From assembly GCF_000341105.1 (NCBI RefSeq), contig NZ_ANBB01000041.1, positions 62,001-126,000 on the forward strand: a DNA stretch of 64,000 bases. The letters are read 5' to 3'. The position numbers were made by a program, and so were the translations under genes. Positions 48,764 through 57,405 of the stretch are shown here, piece after piece; position 1 is the first letter of the stretch, and each line of letters starts with the position of its first letter. This DNA is from Nocardiopsis potens DSM 45234. GTDB taxonomy: Bacteria > Actinomycetota > Actinomycetes > Streptosporangiales > Streptosporangiaceae. The notes beneath the pieces are model-generated. The model was not told where the DNA came from. It worked only from the letters and a program-made list of their open reading frames with translations, and made no database searches.

Positions 48764-49306
48764 TCACCAGCCGTTTTCCGGGAAGCGGCGGCGGATCTGC
48801 GGGGCGGCGGCCTCCAGCACGGTGTCGAACCAGACCGAGAACGGGGCCGCGGCGCGCATCGCGCGCAGCTCGTCGGGGCCGGCGAAGGCCGTCTCGGCGA
48901 TCTCCTCGGGGTCCGGGGCGAACTCGGCCGGGGCCTCGCCGACGAACAGGTGGTTGAACTCCCGCTCGACCAGCCCGGATCCGGGGTCGCTCAGGTCGTA
49001 GGCGACGGTGCCGGCGGCGGCGAGCATGGCGGGCGGCGCGCCGAGCTCCTCCGCGGTGCGGCGGGCCGCCGCGGAGAGCGGGTCCTCCCCCGGGAAGGGG
49101 TGCCCGCAGCAGGTGTTGGACCAGGCCCCGGCGGAGTGGTACTTGCCGGCGGCGCGGCGCTGCAGCAGCAGGCGCCCGTCCGGGTCGAACAGCAGGACCG
49201 AGAAGGCGCGGTGCAGCCTTCCCGGGGCGGTGTGCGCGGAGAGCTTCTCCGCGGTGCCCAGCGGGGCGCCGCCGGGGTCCACCAGCTCGACCAGGATCTC
49301 GGTCAT
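48764..49306 (-). CDS. idi: isopentenyl-diphosphate delta-isomerase, type I
   Basis: The protein has 180 residues, as usual for bacterial type I enzymes. It is a Nudix-fold protein with catalytic Cys67 in SNTCCGHPFPGE, and the second active-site region LVEREFNHLFVGE (Glu114/Glu116). It interconverts IPP and DMAPP for isoprenoid synthesis using Mg/Mn. The start is supported by GGAGG upstream. No other isoprenoid gene is next to it, so it appears to be a stand-alone housekeeping gene here. Confidence 0.9.
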   Translation of the reverse strand: MTEILVELVDPGGAPLGTAEKLSAHTAPGRLHRAFSVLLFDPDGRLLLQRRAAGKYHSAGAWSNTCCGHPFPGEDPLSAAARRTAEELGAPPAMLAAAGTVAYDLSDPGSGLVEREFNHLFVGEAPAEFAPDPEEIAETAFAGPDELRAMRAAAPFSVWFDTVLEAAAPQIRRRFPENGW

Positions 49307-49560
49307 CGTGCCTCCTTGCACGGGCGGGGCCGCGGGGAGGGGCCGCCCCGCGGCGCGGGTGCGCCGGGTCCGCGGCCGCGGCACGGGCCCGGGACGCGGC
49401 CGCCCGCTCCCCGTACGTCCAGGTGGGGGCGGTGTTCCCAGCATAGGGGCGGGGCGGGCGGCAGGGGGCCCGATCGCGATACGGGGCGGATGTCCCGTTC
49501 GGGGTGCTCCGTCCGCCTCCCGGCGGGGCGGCCTCCGGCGCGGGCGGCACCGTTCCGGGG

Positions 49561-50115
49561 TCAGGCCTCTTCCACGACCCGGGACCCGGCGGCCTTGTCG
49601 TGCAGCGCCTGCCGGTCCGGCCGGTCCCTGACCGCCCAGCCGATGTCGGCGATCCAGTACAGCCCGCCGAGCAGGTTCCCCCACAGGCTCCAGCCGAGCA
49701 GCATCGGCCCGGCCCAGAACAGGGCGCGGACCGCGGCCGCGCGGGTCGAGAGGAGGAGCCCGGCCCCGTGCAGCGGCACCACCCGCAGCCCCATCACCCT
49801 CTTCCCCGGGGTCGCCCCCCACCGGGGCAGGAAGAGCACCTCGTAGCCCCACCAGATCAGGAAGAACAGCGCGGCGAACGAGCCCAGCCCGGCGCCGGTG
49901 GAGAGCGGTCCGTCCGGGAGCGCCGAGCCCGCCACCGTCAGCAGGGCGAGCAGCGGCACCAGCGCGATCATGGAGACCGCCTGGACGATGACGCAGTCGA
50001 TGAGCCGGGCCGCGAAGCGGCGTCCCAGGTCGGCGCTGCGCGGCCGCTCGGCGGGACCGGCGTCCCGGCCCTGCCGCGGCCCGCCGCCCGGTCCGTGACC
50101 GCCCCCTTGCGCCAT
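49561..50115 (-). CDS. RDD-family membrane protein
   Basis: The protein has 184 residues. After a Gly/Pro-rich cytoplasmic tail it has three to four membrane segments with the RDD signatures LGRRFAARLIDCVIVQAVSM (Arg and Asp in helix 1) and GATPGKRVMGLRVV at the end of helix 3. RDD proteins are of broadly unknown function; some are linked to Na+ or solute transport. The ATG at 50115 has AAGGAG upstream and is preferred over the longer GC-rich extension. Confidence 0.75.
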   Translation of the reverse strand: MAQGGGHGPGGGPRQGRDAGPAERPRSADLGRRFAARLIDCVIVQAVSMIALVPLLALLTVAGSALPDGPLSTGAGLGSFAALFFLIWWGYEVLFLPRWGATPGKRVMGLRVVPLHGAGLLLSTRAAAVRALFWAGPMLLGWSLWGNLLGGLYWIADIGWAVRDRPDRQALHDKAAGSRVVEEA

Positions 50116-50251
50116 CGCCGCTCCTTCCGCTCGTGCCCGCTCGCGACGGCCCCCGTGCACACCGTCCGGCCCGGGTGCGACGCTACTCGATCGGCGTCCC
50201 CCGATTCACATTCGAGGCGACGGCCCCCTGGCGGGCGGCGCGGCCCCGGGT

Positions 50252-50313
50252 GGTGATCTCGACGCCGCGGGCCCGTCGGAGCGCTCCGGCGGGCCCGCGG
50301 CGTCAAGATCATC
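50252..50313. repeat. 62-bp palindrome, copy 3
   Basis: It has the same length as copies 1 and 2. The outer arms (GGTGATCTCGACG / CGTCAAGATCATC) are kept, whereas the inner stem is different (CCGCGGGCCCG with CGGGCCCGCGG), so base pairing is conserved and sequence is not. It lies between divergent genes, upstream of the RDD gene. Confidence 0.7.
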
Positions 50314-50670
50314 GGGAGGGGGACGCAAAGGGGCGGAGAGCGGTGGAGCCGGGTGGCCGGTTTCGGAGCGTTCGCGCGCGTGTAGGGCACGCTGCGTATA
50401 CGCGCAGTTCCGGGGCGGCCGGTACCGGCGGGGCCGCGCGCGAGGGGGGAGAGGCCGGTTCCGGCCACGCCCCGATGCGGCATACCCGGGGACATTCCGG
50501 GGCAAGGTATCCGCAACACACGTCTCGCAGGACCCCACCCGCCCTTCAGCACCCGACCGCCGCCCGCGCCGGGGCGTCGAACCCGCGGCGCCGGAAGACG
50601 CCCGAAACCGGCTGCGGAGAGTCAGCGACGGCTCACCCCAGCGGCACTGACGATGACCAGGAGAGCCCCC
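50314..50670. other. intergenic region upstream of the response regulator
   Basis: The 357 bases contain no supported gene. A near-palindrome CTGCGTATACGCGCAG (50392-50407) and a direct repeat (CCGGGGACATT / CCGGGGCAAGG near 50490) could be regulator sites. No confident -35/-10 pair was found. Confidence 0.35.
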
Positions 50671-51318
50671 ATGACCCCGTCCTCCCCCCTCACCGTTCTG
50701 CTCGCCGGCGACAACGCCGTGATGCGCGCCGGGCTCGCCGCGCACCTGCGCAGGGCTTCGGGTTCCACCGTCCTGGAGAGCCGGACCGGTGCGGAGGCGG
50801 TCAAGACCGCCGGCGAGGAGCTCCCCGACGCCGTCCTGCTCGACGTGCACATACCCGCCGCCGGCGCCGATCCGGTGCGGGAGCTGAGCAGACTGGCCCC
50901 GGTGGTCGCGCTGGCCTTCTCCGGGGACCGGGAGGAGGGCCGGGCGGCGGTCGCCCGGGGCGCCCGCGCGTTCCTCCAGTACGGCTCGTTCACCCCGCCC
51001 GAGCTGGCCGAGGTGGTGGCGGCCGTGGTCCGCCCCGGGGGCGAGCCGGCCGGGCAGGCCGAGGTGGACGCGCTCGTCGCGGCGCGCGGCCCGGCCACCG
51101 CCGCGGCGCTCCGCGCCGAGCACGGCCTGACCGAGCGGGAGTCCCAGGTGATCCGGCTGGTGGCCGGCGGGATGTCCAACTCGATGATCTCCGACCACCT
51201 GGTGGTCTCGGAGAAGACGGTGAAGAACCACATCAATCACATCTACGCCAAGCTGCACGTGCGCAACCGGGCCGAGGCGGTGCAGCGCTGGAAGGAGGCG
51301 GAGTCCGCCCTGGTCTGA
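50671..51318 (+). CDS. orphan NarL/FixJ-type response regulator with atypical receiver
   Basis: The protein has 215 residues. The receiver domain (1-120) has the phospho-acceptor Asp58 in AVLLDVHIP, but the acidic pocket is Asp14-Asn15 instead of two acids, and the conserved Lys near the end of strand 5 is missing (ARAFLQYGS). The LuxR-type helix-turn-helix (150-210) is complete: LTERESQVIRLVAGGMSNSM, then VVSEKTVKNHINHIYAKLHV. No histidine kinase gene adjoins. The receiver may be phosphorylated poorly or used as a dimerisation or ligand module. The ATG at 50671 has AGGAG nine bases upstream. Confidence 0.8.
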   Translation: MTPSSPLTVLLAGDNAVMRAGLAAHLRRASGSTVLESRTGAEAVKTAGEELPDAVLLDVHIPAAGADPVRELSRLAPVVALAFSGDREEGRAAVARGARAFLQYGSFTPPELAEVVAAVVRPGGEPAGQAEVDALVAARGPATAAALRAEHGLTERESQVIRLVAGGMSNSMISDHLVVSEKTVKNHINHIYAKLHVRNRAEAVQRWKEAESALV

Positions 51319-51497
51319 GCCCGGGCCTGCGGATCCGCCCGGGGCATACCCTCCCCCGGTGCCCGGTGGAGGCGCGCCCTCCCCGCGCCGCGGCGGCTCC
51401 GGGGCCCGGCGCGGGTCCGCCGATTCTTCTCTAGAGTGAGGGCCCGAAAGCGCCGCCGAGGCGCCCAGCAGACCCCGCCCGCTCGAAGGTGTGCCCC

Positions 51498-52844
51498 GTG
51501 CAGATCGGACCGTCCCCGCGCCGCCGCGCGCTCCGACCGGTGCTCGCGGCCGCCGCCGCGGCGGTGCTCGCCTCCGGCTGCACCGGCCCGGCCGACGGCG
51601 GGGGCGGCGCCGAGCAGCAGCGCGCCGAGGAGGGGGTGTTCGACCCGCCCACCGAGTTCGACGCCTCGGCCGGGGTGCGGATCGACGTCGGCGCCCGCGA
51701 GGGCGTCCCGCTGCCGCCGATCGACGGCGAGGTGGTCTACTACGCCGACGAGGACGGCCTGCACGCGCACGACGGGCTGGACGGCCGCGAGCTGTGGAGC
51801 GCCGCCCCCGGCCAGCCGGTGCACGGGGTCCGCCCGGACGGGGCGGTGCTCGCCGAGATCGACGACCGCCCGGTGGTGATCGGCGCGTTCCTCACCCGCA
51901 ACCCCGGCGCGGGCGACGCGGTCGCCCAGGAGCGGCTGGAGGTGCTGGCGGTCGACGCCGGCGACGGCGACCCCGTCTGGCACCGGGAGGTCATCCCCTC
52001 CCGGGGCGGGGCGCCCGGCGCCGACGACGTGTTCGTGGTGGGCGCCGACGACGACGCGGTGGTGGTCTCCTACGGCACCGCGTTCGCGTTCGACCCCGCC
52101 GACGGCGATCCGCTCTGGTCCGACCCCGGGGTGCGCCCCGAGGTCCTCCAGGACGGCACCGTGGTGGGCTGGGAGGCCGGCGACGACTCCCCCGGCGCCC
52201 TCACCGCGCTCTCCGCGCGCGACGGCGCCCCGGAGTGGAGCCTGTGGGGCGAGGACTCCGCGGAGGAGGGCCGGCCCCGCTACGCCGCCCCGATGGACGG
52301 CGGGCTGGTCCTGGTGGCCCGGGAGGCCCCGCCCTCCGGCCGCGGCGAGGGGCCGCCGGAGGCGGAGGGCTCCGAGTCGGGGGGCGCCGGGGCGGAGGAG
52401 CCCTCCCCTTCCGCCTCCCCCGGGGAGCGGGCCGGGGAGCGGACCGTCGAGTGGGCCGCGGTGCACGCCGGAACCGGCGAGGTCGCCTACTGGCCGGACC
52501 CCGTCCCCGACCAGATGTGCCGGTACGACGAGCAGTCCCTGCTGGCCTGCTGGTCGGACGGGACCTCCACCCCCGCGGTGCAGGTCTACACCGCCGACAC
52601 CGGCGGCCTGCTCTGGAGCGACGAGAAGCTCGGCGGCGGCGTGCCCACCTCGATCCGGGGCGTCTGGCACGGGCTGCTCTACGCCGACCGGGGGCTGGAG
52701 GGCGCCGCGGCCGGCATCTACAGCCTGGACTTCCAGAACGACCTGGGGCTGGACCCCGGCGTCGCCCCCGACTCCACCAACGGCGTCCTGGGCCTGCGCC
52801 GCGGCGGGGACGGGGCGGTCACCGCCTACCCCGCCACCGGCTGA
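51498..52844 (+). CDS. PQQ-like beta-propeller lipoprotein
   Basis: The protein has 448 residues. Signal peptide and lipobox LASGC (Cys28) are clear. The mature part has repeated propeller blades with the PQQ-like pattern (GLDGRELWSAAPGQPVHGVR; VDAGDGDPVWHREVIPSRGG; TADTGGLLWSDEKLGGGV), interrupted by an acidic Ser/Gly-rich insert around residues 285-320. Such lipoproteins act as extracytoplasmic scaffolds. GTG at 51498 is preferred because GAAGG lies eight bases upstream. Confidence 0.65.
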   Translation: MQIGPSPRRRALRPVLAAAAAAVLASGCTGPADGGGGAEQQRAEEGVFDPPTEFDASAGVRIDVGAREGVPLPPIDGEVVYYADEDGLHAHDGLDGRELWSAAPGQPVHGVRPDGAVLAEIDDRPVVIGAFLTRNPGAGDAVAQERLEVLAVDAGDGDPVWHREVIPSRGGAPGADDVFVVGADDDAVVVSYGTAFAFDPADGDPLWSDPGVRPEVLQDGTVVGWEAGDDSPGALTALSARDGAPEWSLWGEDSAEEGRPRYAAPMDGGLVLVAREAPPSGRGEGPPEAEGSESGGAGAEEPSPSASPGERAGERTVEWAAVHAGTGEVAYWPDPVPDQMCRYDEQSLLACWSDGTSTPAVQVYTADTGGLLWSDEKLGGGVPTSIRGVWHGLLYADRGLEGAAAGIYSLDFQNDLGLDPGVAPDSTNGVLGLRRGGDGAVTAYPATG

Positions 52845-52992
52845 CCCCCGCCCGGCCGGGGCTCCGCCGCCGATGTCCGCTCCGCTCCCCGGGGCGCATA
52901 GAGTTCCCCTGGTTCCGGTCGGCCGCGGCACCCCCGCGCCGAGGCCCGGAACCGCGGTGGCCGGGAGAACAGGACGCGGGGAGAGGACGGCG

Positions 52993-54459
52993 ATGGGGCA
53001 GGACGGCCGGGACGGCGGCGCTCGGATCGACCCGGAGCGGCTGGAGGTGTGCCTCGCCGTGCTGGCCGAAGCGGAGGGGCTGCACCCGGAGCACCCCGAC
53101 TCGCTGCGCGTGCAGCGCGCCACCGCCCGCCTGTTCAAGGAGGTCAAGCTGCGCCGCCGCCGGGAGCGGCGGCAGGTGCAGAGCGCGGCCGACGCCGCGG
53201 TGCTGGCCCGCACCGCGACCGCCGCGCCGGACCGGATCGACGACGAGACCCGCGGCGCCGAGCTCGCCCCCGCCGCGACCGGCGCCAGCGCCGGGGTACT
53301 GCACCGGGCCCGCCCCTGCTACATCTGCAAAGAGAAGTACACCGTCGTCGACGCCTTCTACCACCAGCTCTGCCCGGACTGCGCGGCGGAGAACCGGGCC
53401 CGCCGGGACGCCCGCACCGACCTGTCCGGGCGGCGCGCGCTGCTCACCGGCGGCCGCGCCAAGATCGGCATGTACATCGCGCTGCGGCTGCTGCGCGACG
53501 GCGCGCACACCACCATCACCACGCGCTTCCCCAACGACGCGGCGCGCCGGTTCGCCGCCCTGGCCGACAGCCCGGAGTGGCTGCACCGGCTCCGCATCGT
53601 CGGCATCGACCTGCGCGACCCCGCCCAGGTGACCGAGCTGGCCGACACGGTGGCCGCCGAGGGGCCGCTGGACGTGCTGATCAACAACGCGGCGCAGACC
53701 GTGCGCCGCTCCGCCGCCTCCTACGCCCTGCTGGCCGAGGCGGAGTCCGCTGCGGCGGCGCTGCCCGCCTCCGGGCCGCGCCCGGAGACCCTGGTGCTCG
53801 GCTCCGCCCCCGCCGGCGGCGGCCTGCCCGCGGCCCCGGAGGCGGGCGGCGCGGCCGGTCCGGCGATGGCGCCCGAGGCGCTCACCGCCCTCGCGCTGAC
53901 CCGCGGCTCGGCCGCGCCGGAGCGGATCGCCGCGGGCACCGCGGTGGACGCCGGCGGGCTGGTGCCCGACCTGGCCCCGGTGAACAGCTGGACCCAGACC
54001 GTCGGCGAGGTCGACCCGGTGGAGATGCTGGAGGTGCAGCTCTGCAACGTCACCGCGCCGTTCGTCCTGGTGAACCGGTTGCGGCCGGCGCTGGCCGCCT
54101 CGCCCGCCCGGCGCGCCCACGTGGTCAACGTCTCGGCGATGGAGGGGGTGTTCGGCCGCGGCTACAAGGGCGCCGGGCACCCGCACACCAACATGGCGAA
54201 GGCCTCGCTCAACATGCTCACCCGGACCAGCGCGGAGGACATGTTCGCCGACGGGATCCTGATGAACAGCGTGGACACCGGGTGGATCACCGACGAGCGC
54301 CCGCACCCGGAGAAGGTACGGCTGGCCGCCGCCGGGGTCCACGCCCCGCTGGACCTGGTGGACGGGGCCGCCCGGGTCTACGACCCGATCGTGCGCGGGG
54401 AGGCCGGGGAGGACGTCTACGGCTGCTTCCTCAAGGACTACCGGCCGTCCGGGTGGTGA
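52993..54459 (+). CDS. SDR-type protein with N-terminal zinc ribbon
   Basis: The protein has 488 residues. Residues 1-105 are helical; Cys109, Cys112, Cys127 and Cys130 (CYICKEKY ... LCPDCA) form a zinc-binding ribbon. From 143 a Rossmann SDR domain follows: LLTGGRAKIGMYIALRLLRD, DVLINNAAQT and VVNVSAMEG. A 110-residue insert rich in Ala/Gly/Pro lies between strands. The usual YxxxK is replaced by TNMAK, so the catalytic Tyr is missing while Lys is kept. This domain order is found in a widespread but uncharacterised bacterial group; dehydrogenase activity is doubtful. ATG at 52993, GGGGAGAGGA upstream. Confidence 0.7.
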   Translation: MGQDGRDGGARIDPERLEVCLAVLAEAEGLHPEHPDSLRVQRATARLFKEVKLRRRRERRQVQSAADAAVLARTATAAPDRIDDETRGAELAPAATGASAGVLHRARPCYICKEKYTVVDAFYHQLCPDCAAENRARRDARTDLSGRRALLTGGRAKIGMYIALRLLRDGAHTTITTRFPNDAARRFAALADSPEWLHRLRIVGIDLRDPAQVTELADTVAAEGPLDVLINNAAQTVRRSAASYALLAEAESAAAALPASGPRPETLVLGSAPAGGGLPAAPEAGGAAGPAMAPEALTALALTRGSAAPERIAAGTAVDAGGLVPDLAPVNSWTQTVGEVDPVEMLEVQLCNVTAPFVLVNRLRPALAASPARRAHVVNVSAMEGVFGRGYKGAGHPHTNMAKASLNMLTRTSAEDMFADGILMNSVDTGWITDERPHPEKVRLAAAGVHAPLDLVDGAARVYDPIVRGEAGEDVYGCFLKDYRPSGW

Positions 54460-54568
54460 GCGGGGCGGACGCCGATCCCCGGGTCCACCGGCGGAACGTC
54501 GGCACGGTGCGCGAGAATCCGGAACATTACGCCGGCGAGGGACGTTCGGCCACGCGGGAGGTGCGGTG

Positions 54569-55507
54569 ATGGCGGAGGAGTGGGTCGCACTCGACTTCGA
54601 GACGGCCAACGGCGACAACGGGAGCGTCTGCCGGGTCGGCATGGTGAAGGTCGCCGGCGGCACCGTCACCGACCGCCTCCTGGAGTACGTGCAGCCGCCC
54701 GAGCCGGTCTCCTGGTTCGACCCCGGCCTGGCCCCGTTCAACGGCGGGGTCACCGCCGAGGACGTGCGGGACGCCGCCCAGTGGCCCGAGGTGCTCAAGC
54801 GGATCCTCGCCTTCGCCGGCGGCGCCCCGGTCATCGCGCACTTCGCCCCGATGGAGATGGAGGTCGTCCAGCGGGCCTGCATGCACAGCGGGATCCCCGT
54901 CCCGGAGATGGAGATCGGCTGCTCGGTGGTGCTGGCCCGGTCGGTGTGGACCGACAGCCCGGACCACAAGCTCAAGACGCTGTGCGCGCGGATCGGCTTC
55001 GACCTGGACCACCACAACCCGCTCTCCGACGCCGAGGGCAGCGCCCGCATCGTGCTGGAGCTGATGCGCGAGCGCGGGGTGCCCACCCTGGCCGGGCTGT
55101 GCACCCGGGAGGACGTCCTGCTGGGCCGGATCGGCCCGGACCGCGCCCCGGCCTACTGCCGCAAGCGCCGCGGCCCCTCCCCCCGGTTCTCCCGGTGGAA
55201 CCAGGAGAGCCGCGCCGAGCCGCCCGCCCCCGACCTGGACGGCGCCGACCCGGACGGCCCGCTCTACGGCGCCGTGGTGTGCCTGAGCGACACATCCCGG
55301 GACAAGATCGAGCTGTGGGGCGAGATCGCCGCGGTCGGCGGGACCGTCTCCAAGAACGTCACCAAGAAGGTCACCGTGCTGGTGGTGGGCGACCACTCGG
55401 CGGCCACCGCCAAGCGCCGCAAGGCCGAGGAGTACCGGGCCAAGGGGCAGCCGATCGCCATCATCGACGAGGCCGAACTGGAGCAGATCCTCCGCGAGGG
55501 CGCCTGA
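54569..55507 (+). CDS. DEDD exonuclease fused to a BRCT domain
   Basis: The protein has 312 residues. Residues 1-175 form a DnaQ-like 3'-5' exonuclease: Asp9 and Glu11 (VALDFETAN), an internal HF-P motif (PVIAHFAPMEMEVV) and HHNPLSDAEGSA giving the final His-x4/5-Asp of the DEDDh type. Residues 225-312 are a BRCT domain (GAVVCLSDTSRDKIELWGEI; VSKNVTKKVTVLVVGDHSAA), used to bind DNA ends or phosphopeptides. The combination is known from proteins related to the DNA polymerase III epsilon group and suggests a DNA repair or replication role. ATG at 54569 is chosen because GGGAGG lies six bases before it. Confidence 0.8.
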   Translation: MAEEWVALDFETANGDNGSVCRVGMVKVAGGTVTDRLLEYVQPPEPVSWFDPGLAPFNGGVTAEDVRDAAQWPEVLKRILAFAGGAPVIAHFAPMEMEVVQRACMHSGIPVPEMEIGCSVVLARSVWTDSPDHKLKTLCARIGFDLDHHNPLSDAEGSARIVLELMRERGVPTLAGLCTREDVLLGRIGPDRAPAYCRKRRGPSPRFSRWNQESRAEPPAPDLDGADPDGPLYGAVVCLSDTSRDKIELWGEIAAVGGTVSKNVTKKVTVLVVGDHSAATAKRRKAEEYRAKGQPIAIIDEAELEQILREGA

Positions 55508-55537
55508 GCCCCGAGGCCGTCCCGGGCCGGGAGAAGG

Positions 55538-55567
55538 CGGAGCGCCCGGCGCGTGCCGGGCGCTCCG
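55538..55567. terminator. bidirectional hairpin between convergent genes
   Basis: CGGAGCGCCCGGC (55538-55550) pairs with 55555-55567, a 13-bp stem and 4-base loop, between the exonuclease and the ABC substrate-binding gene. Confidence 0.7.
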
Positions 55568-55613
55568 GTAGGGCGCCGGTATGGTCCGCCGTCGCCGCGG
55601 CGGACCGCACGGA

Positions 55614-57341
55614 CTACTCGGTCCAGCCGATGTCCTCGTAGATGATCGAGGACAGGCCGTTGGCCCCCCAGTTGGCCAGCTTCTCGTTGACCGCGAAGGT
55701 GCCCGGGCGCTGGAACAGCGGCACCGCCATGGACTGCTCCCACAGCATCCGGTCGATCTCGTTGGCGATCTCGGCGTACTTCTCCGGATCGGTCTCGGCG
55801 ACCAGGTCCTCGAAGCCCTTGTTGATCTCCTCGGTGCTGGTGAAGGTCAGGTTGTTGCCCCAGACCGGCTTGCCGTCCTCGTCCTCGCCGTGCGGACCGG
55901 TGAAGTTCTCCGCGGAGTCGCCGGAGTACGGGCTGGTCCCGGCGAGGACGTAGGTGGTCGCGTCGTAGTTGCCGGGGATGATGTACTCGGTGAAGAAGGA
56001 GTTGTTCGGCACCGAGTTGATGTCCACGCCGACGTTGATCTCGGCCAGCTGGCTCTTGGCGATCTCCGCCTCGTCTGCGGTGTTCTGCAGGTCGGAGGGG
56101 ATCACCCAGTTCAGGGTGAGCTCGTCGCCGTCCTCGTTGGTGCGGACCTCATCGCCCTCCTTGAGCGTCCAGCCCGCCTCGTCGAGCATCTCGGCGGCCT
56201 TCTCCGGGTCGTACTCGCCGTAGCCCTTGCTGTTGTCCTTGAACCCGGTCTGGGTGGAGCGCAGCAGGCGGTTGGCGGTCGGGTCGGTGGTCCACTCGAC
56301 GCCGCCGAGGGTGGCCGAGGCCATCTGCGCCCGGTCGATGCCGTGCACCAGGGCGTTGCGGACCTCGACCTGCTCCAGCAGCTGGCCCTCGCCGCCGTTG
56401 AAGGTCATGTGCCGGTAGGCGTTGTCGATCGCCTCGGTGATCCGCGAGCCCTCCTTGTCCTTGAGGAGCTCGTAGTCGGCGGCCTCATAGCCGAGGTAGT
56501 AGCCGTCGATCTCGTCGTTGTTGTAGACGCCGGACAGCGCGTCGTTGGCGTAGCTGTGGAAGATGATCGAGTCCAGCTTCGCCGGCTCGCCCCACCAGTC
56601 GTCGCTCTTGTTGACGGTGACGGTCTCCGCGGTGTCGTCGAACTCGACGTCGCCGAACGGACCGGCGGTGACCGGGAAGTCCTTCTCGTACCCCTTGTTG
56701 AACTCCTCGGGGTCCTCCATGTACTTCTTCGGGTACAGGATCTCGAAGAGGAGCGGCCACTCGCCGTAGGACGACTTCATCTCAAGGGTGAACTCGTACT
56801 CGTCCTCGCCCTTGACGACCTTGTCGATCAGCTCGTAGCCGGACTTGTCGCCGATCTTGTACTTCTTGTCGTCCTTGCGCCCGCCGGAGAGGGTCTCCGC
56901 CTGCGCCTCGTAGTCCTCCCAGGTGATGGGGTCGCCGTTGGACCACTCGGCGTCCGGGTTGAGCTTGTAGTGGATCTCCAGGCCGTCCTCGCTGACCTCG
57001 GCCTCTTCGAGGTAGGGGGCGTTGGGGGAGAAGTCGCCGGCCTCGTTGTAGATCATCGGCCGCGGCATCACCGAGGCGGCGATCCGCTGCACGTTGGCGA
57101 GGTTGCCGTCCACGTGCTCCAGGTTGTACTGGGTGGGGTACTCGTTGATGCCCCAGTTGAACGTGCCGCCCTCTGTGACATCGGCGCGGTCGGTCTTGTT
57201 GATGTCCACGGCGGGGATGTCCGCGAGCTTCTTCTCCTCGCCGCCCTCGTCACCGCCGCCTCCTCCGCCGCTGCACGCGCCGAGCAGCAGCGTGACCGCC
57301 GCGGCCGACGCGGCGAACGACGCCGAACGTCCGAGTCTCAT
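55614..57341 (-). CDS. oligopeptide ABC transporter, family 5 substrate-binding lipoprotein
   Basis: The protein has 575 residues, normal for DppA/OppA-type proteins. The lipobox is LLGAC (Cys23), followed by a glycine run. It shows the family 5 pattern: FNWGINEYPTQYNLEHVDGN, AEWSNGDPITWEDYEA (the usual W-S-D/N-G signature), FNGGEGQLLEQVEVRNALVH and EYDPEKAAEMLDEAGW. It binds peptides or similar ligands outside the membrane for the permease genes upstream. It is the last gene of a four-gene minus-strand operon (permease, permease, fused ATPase, binding protein). Confidence 0.85.
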   Translation of the reverse strand: MRLGRSASFAASAAAVTLLLGACSGGGGGGDEGGEEKKLADIPAVDINKTDRADVTEGGTFNWGINEYPTQYNLEHVDGNLANVQRIAASVMPRPMIYNEAGDFSPNAPYLEEAEVSEDGLEIHYKLNPDAEWSNGDPITWEDYEAQAETLSGGRKDDKKYKIGDKSGYELIDKVVKGEDEYEFTLEMKSSYGEWPLLFEILYPKKYMEDPEEFNKGYEKDFPVTAGPFGDVEFDDTAETVTVNKSDDWWGEPAKLDSIIFHSYANDALSGVYNNDEIDGYYLGYEAADYELLKDKEGSRITEAIDNAYRHMTFNGGEGQLLEQVEVRNALVHGIDRAQMASATLGGVEWTTDPTANRLLRSTQTGFKDNSKGYGEYDPEKAAEMLDEAGWTLKEGDEVRTNEDGDELTLNWVIPSDLQNTADEAEIAKSQLAEINVGVDINSVPNNSFFTEYIIPGNYDATTYVLAGTSPYSGDSAENFTGPHGEDEDGKPVWGNNLTFTSTEEINKGFEDLVAETDPEKYAEIANEIDRMLWEQSMAVPLFQRPGTFAVNEKLANWGANGLSSIIYEDIGWTE

Positions 57342-57405
57342 ACGGGTTCTCCTCGCTTCTTCCTGGTCACGGGGGGATGGCCGGACGCTGGAGGTCCGGA
57401 CGCTT

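Noticed and set aside
48764-49306. Terpenoid biosynthetic cluster around idi
   Set aside because: No prenyl transferase, cyclase or P450 gene lies within the neighbouring sequence; idi appears alone.
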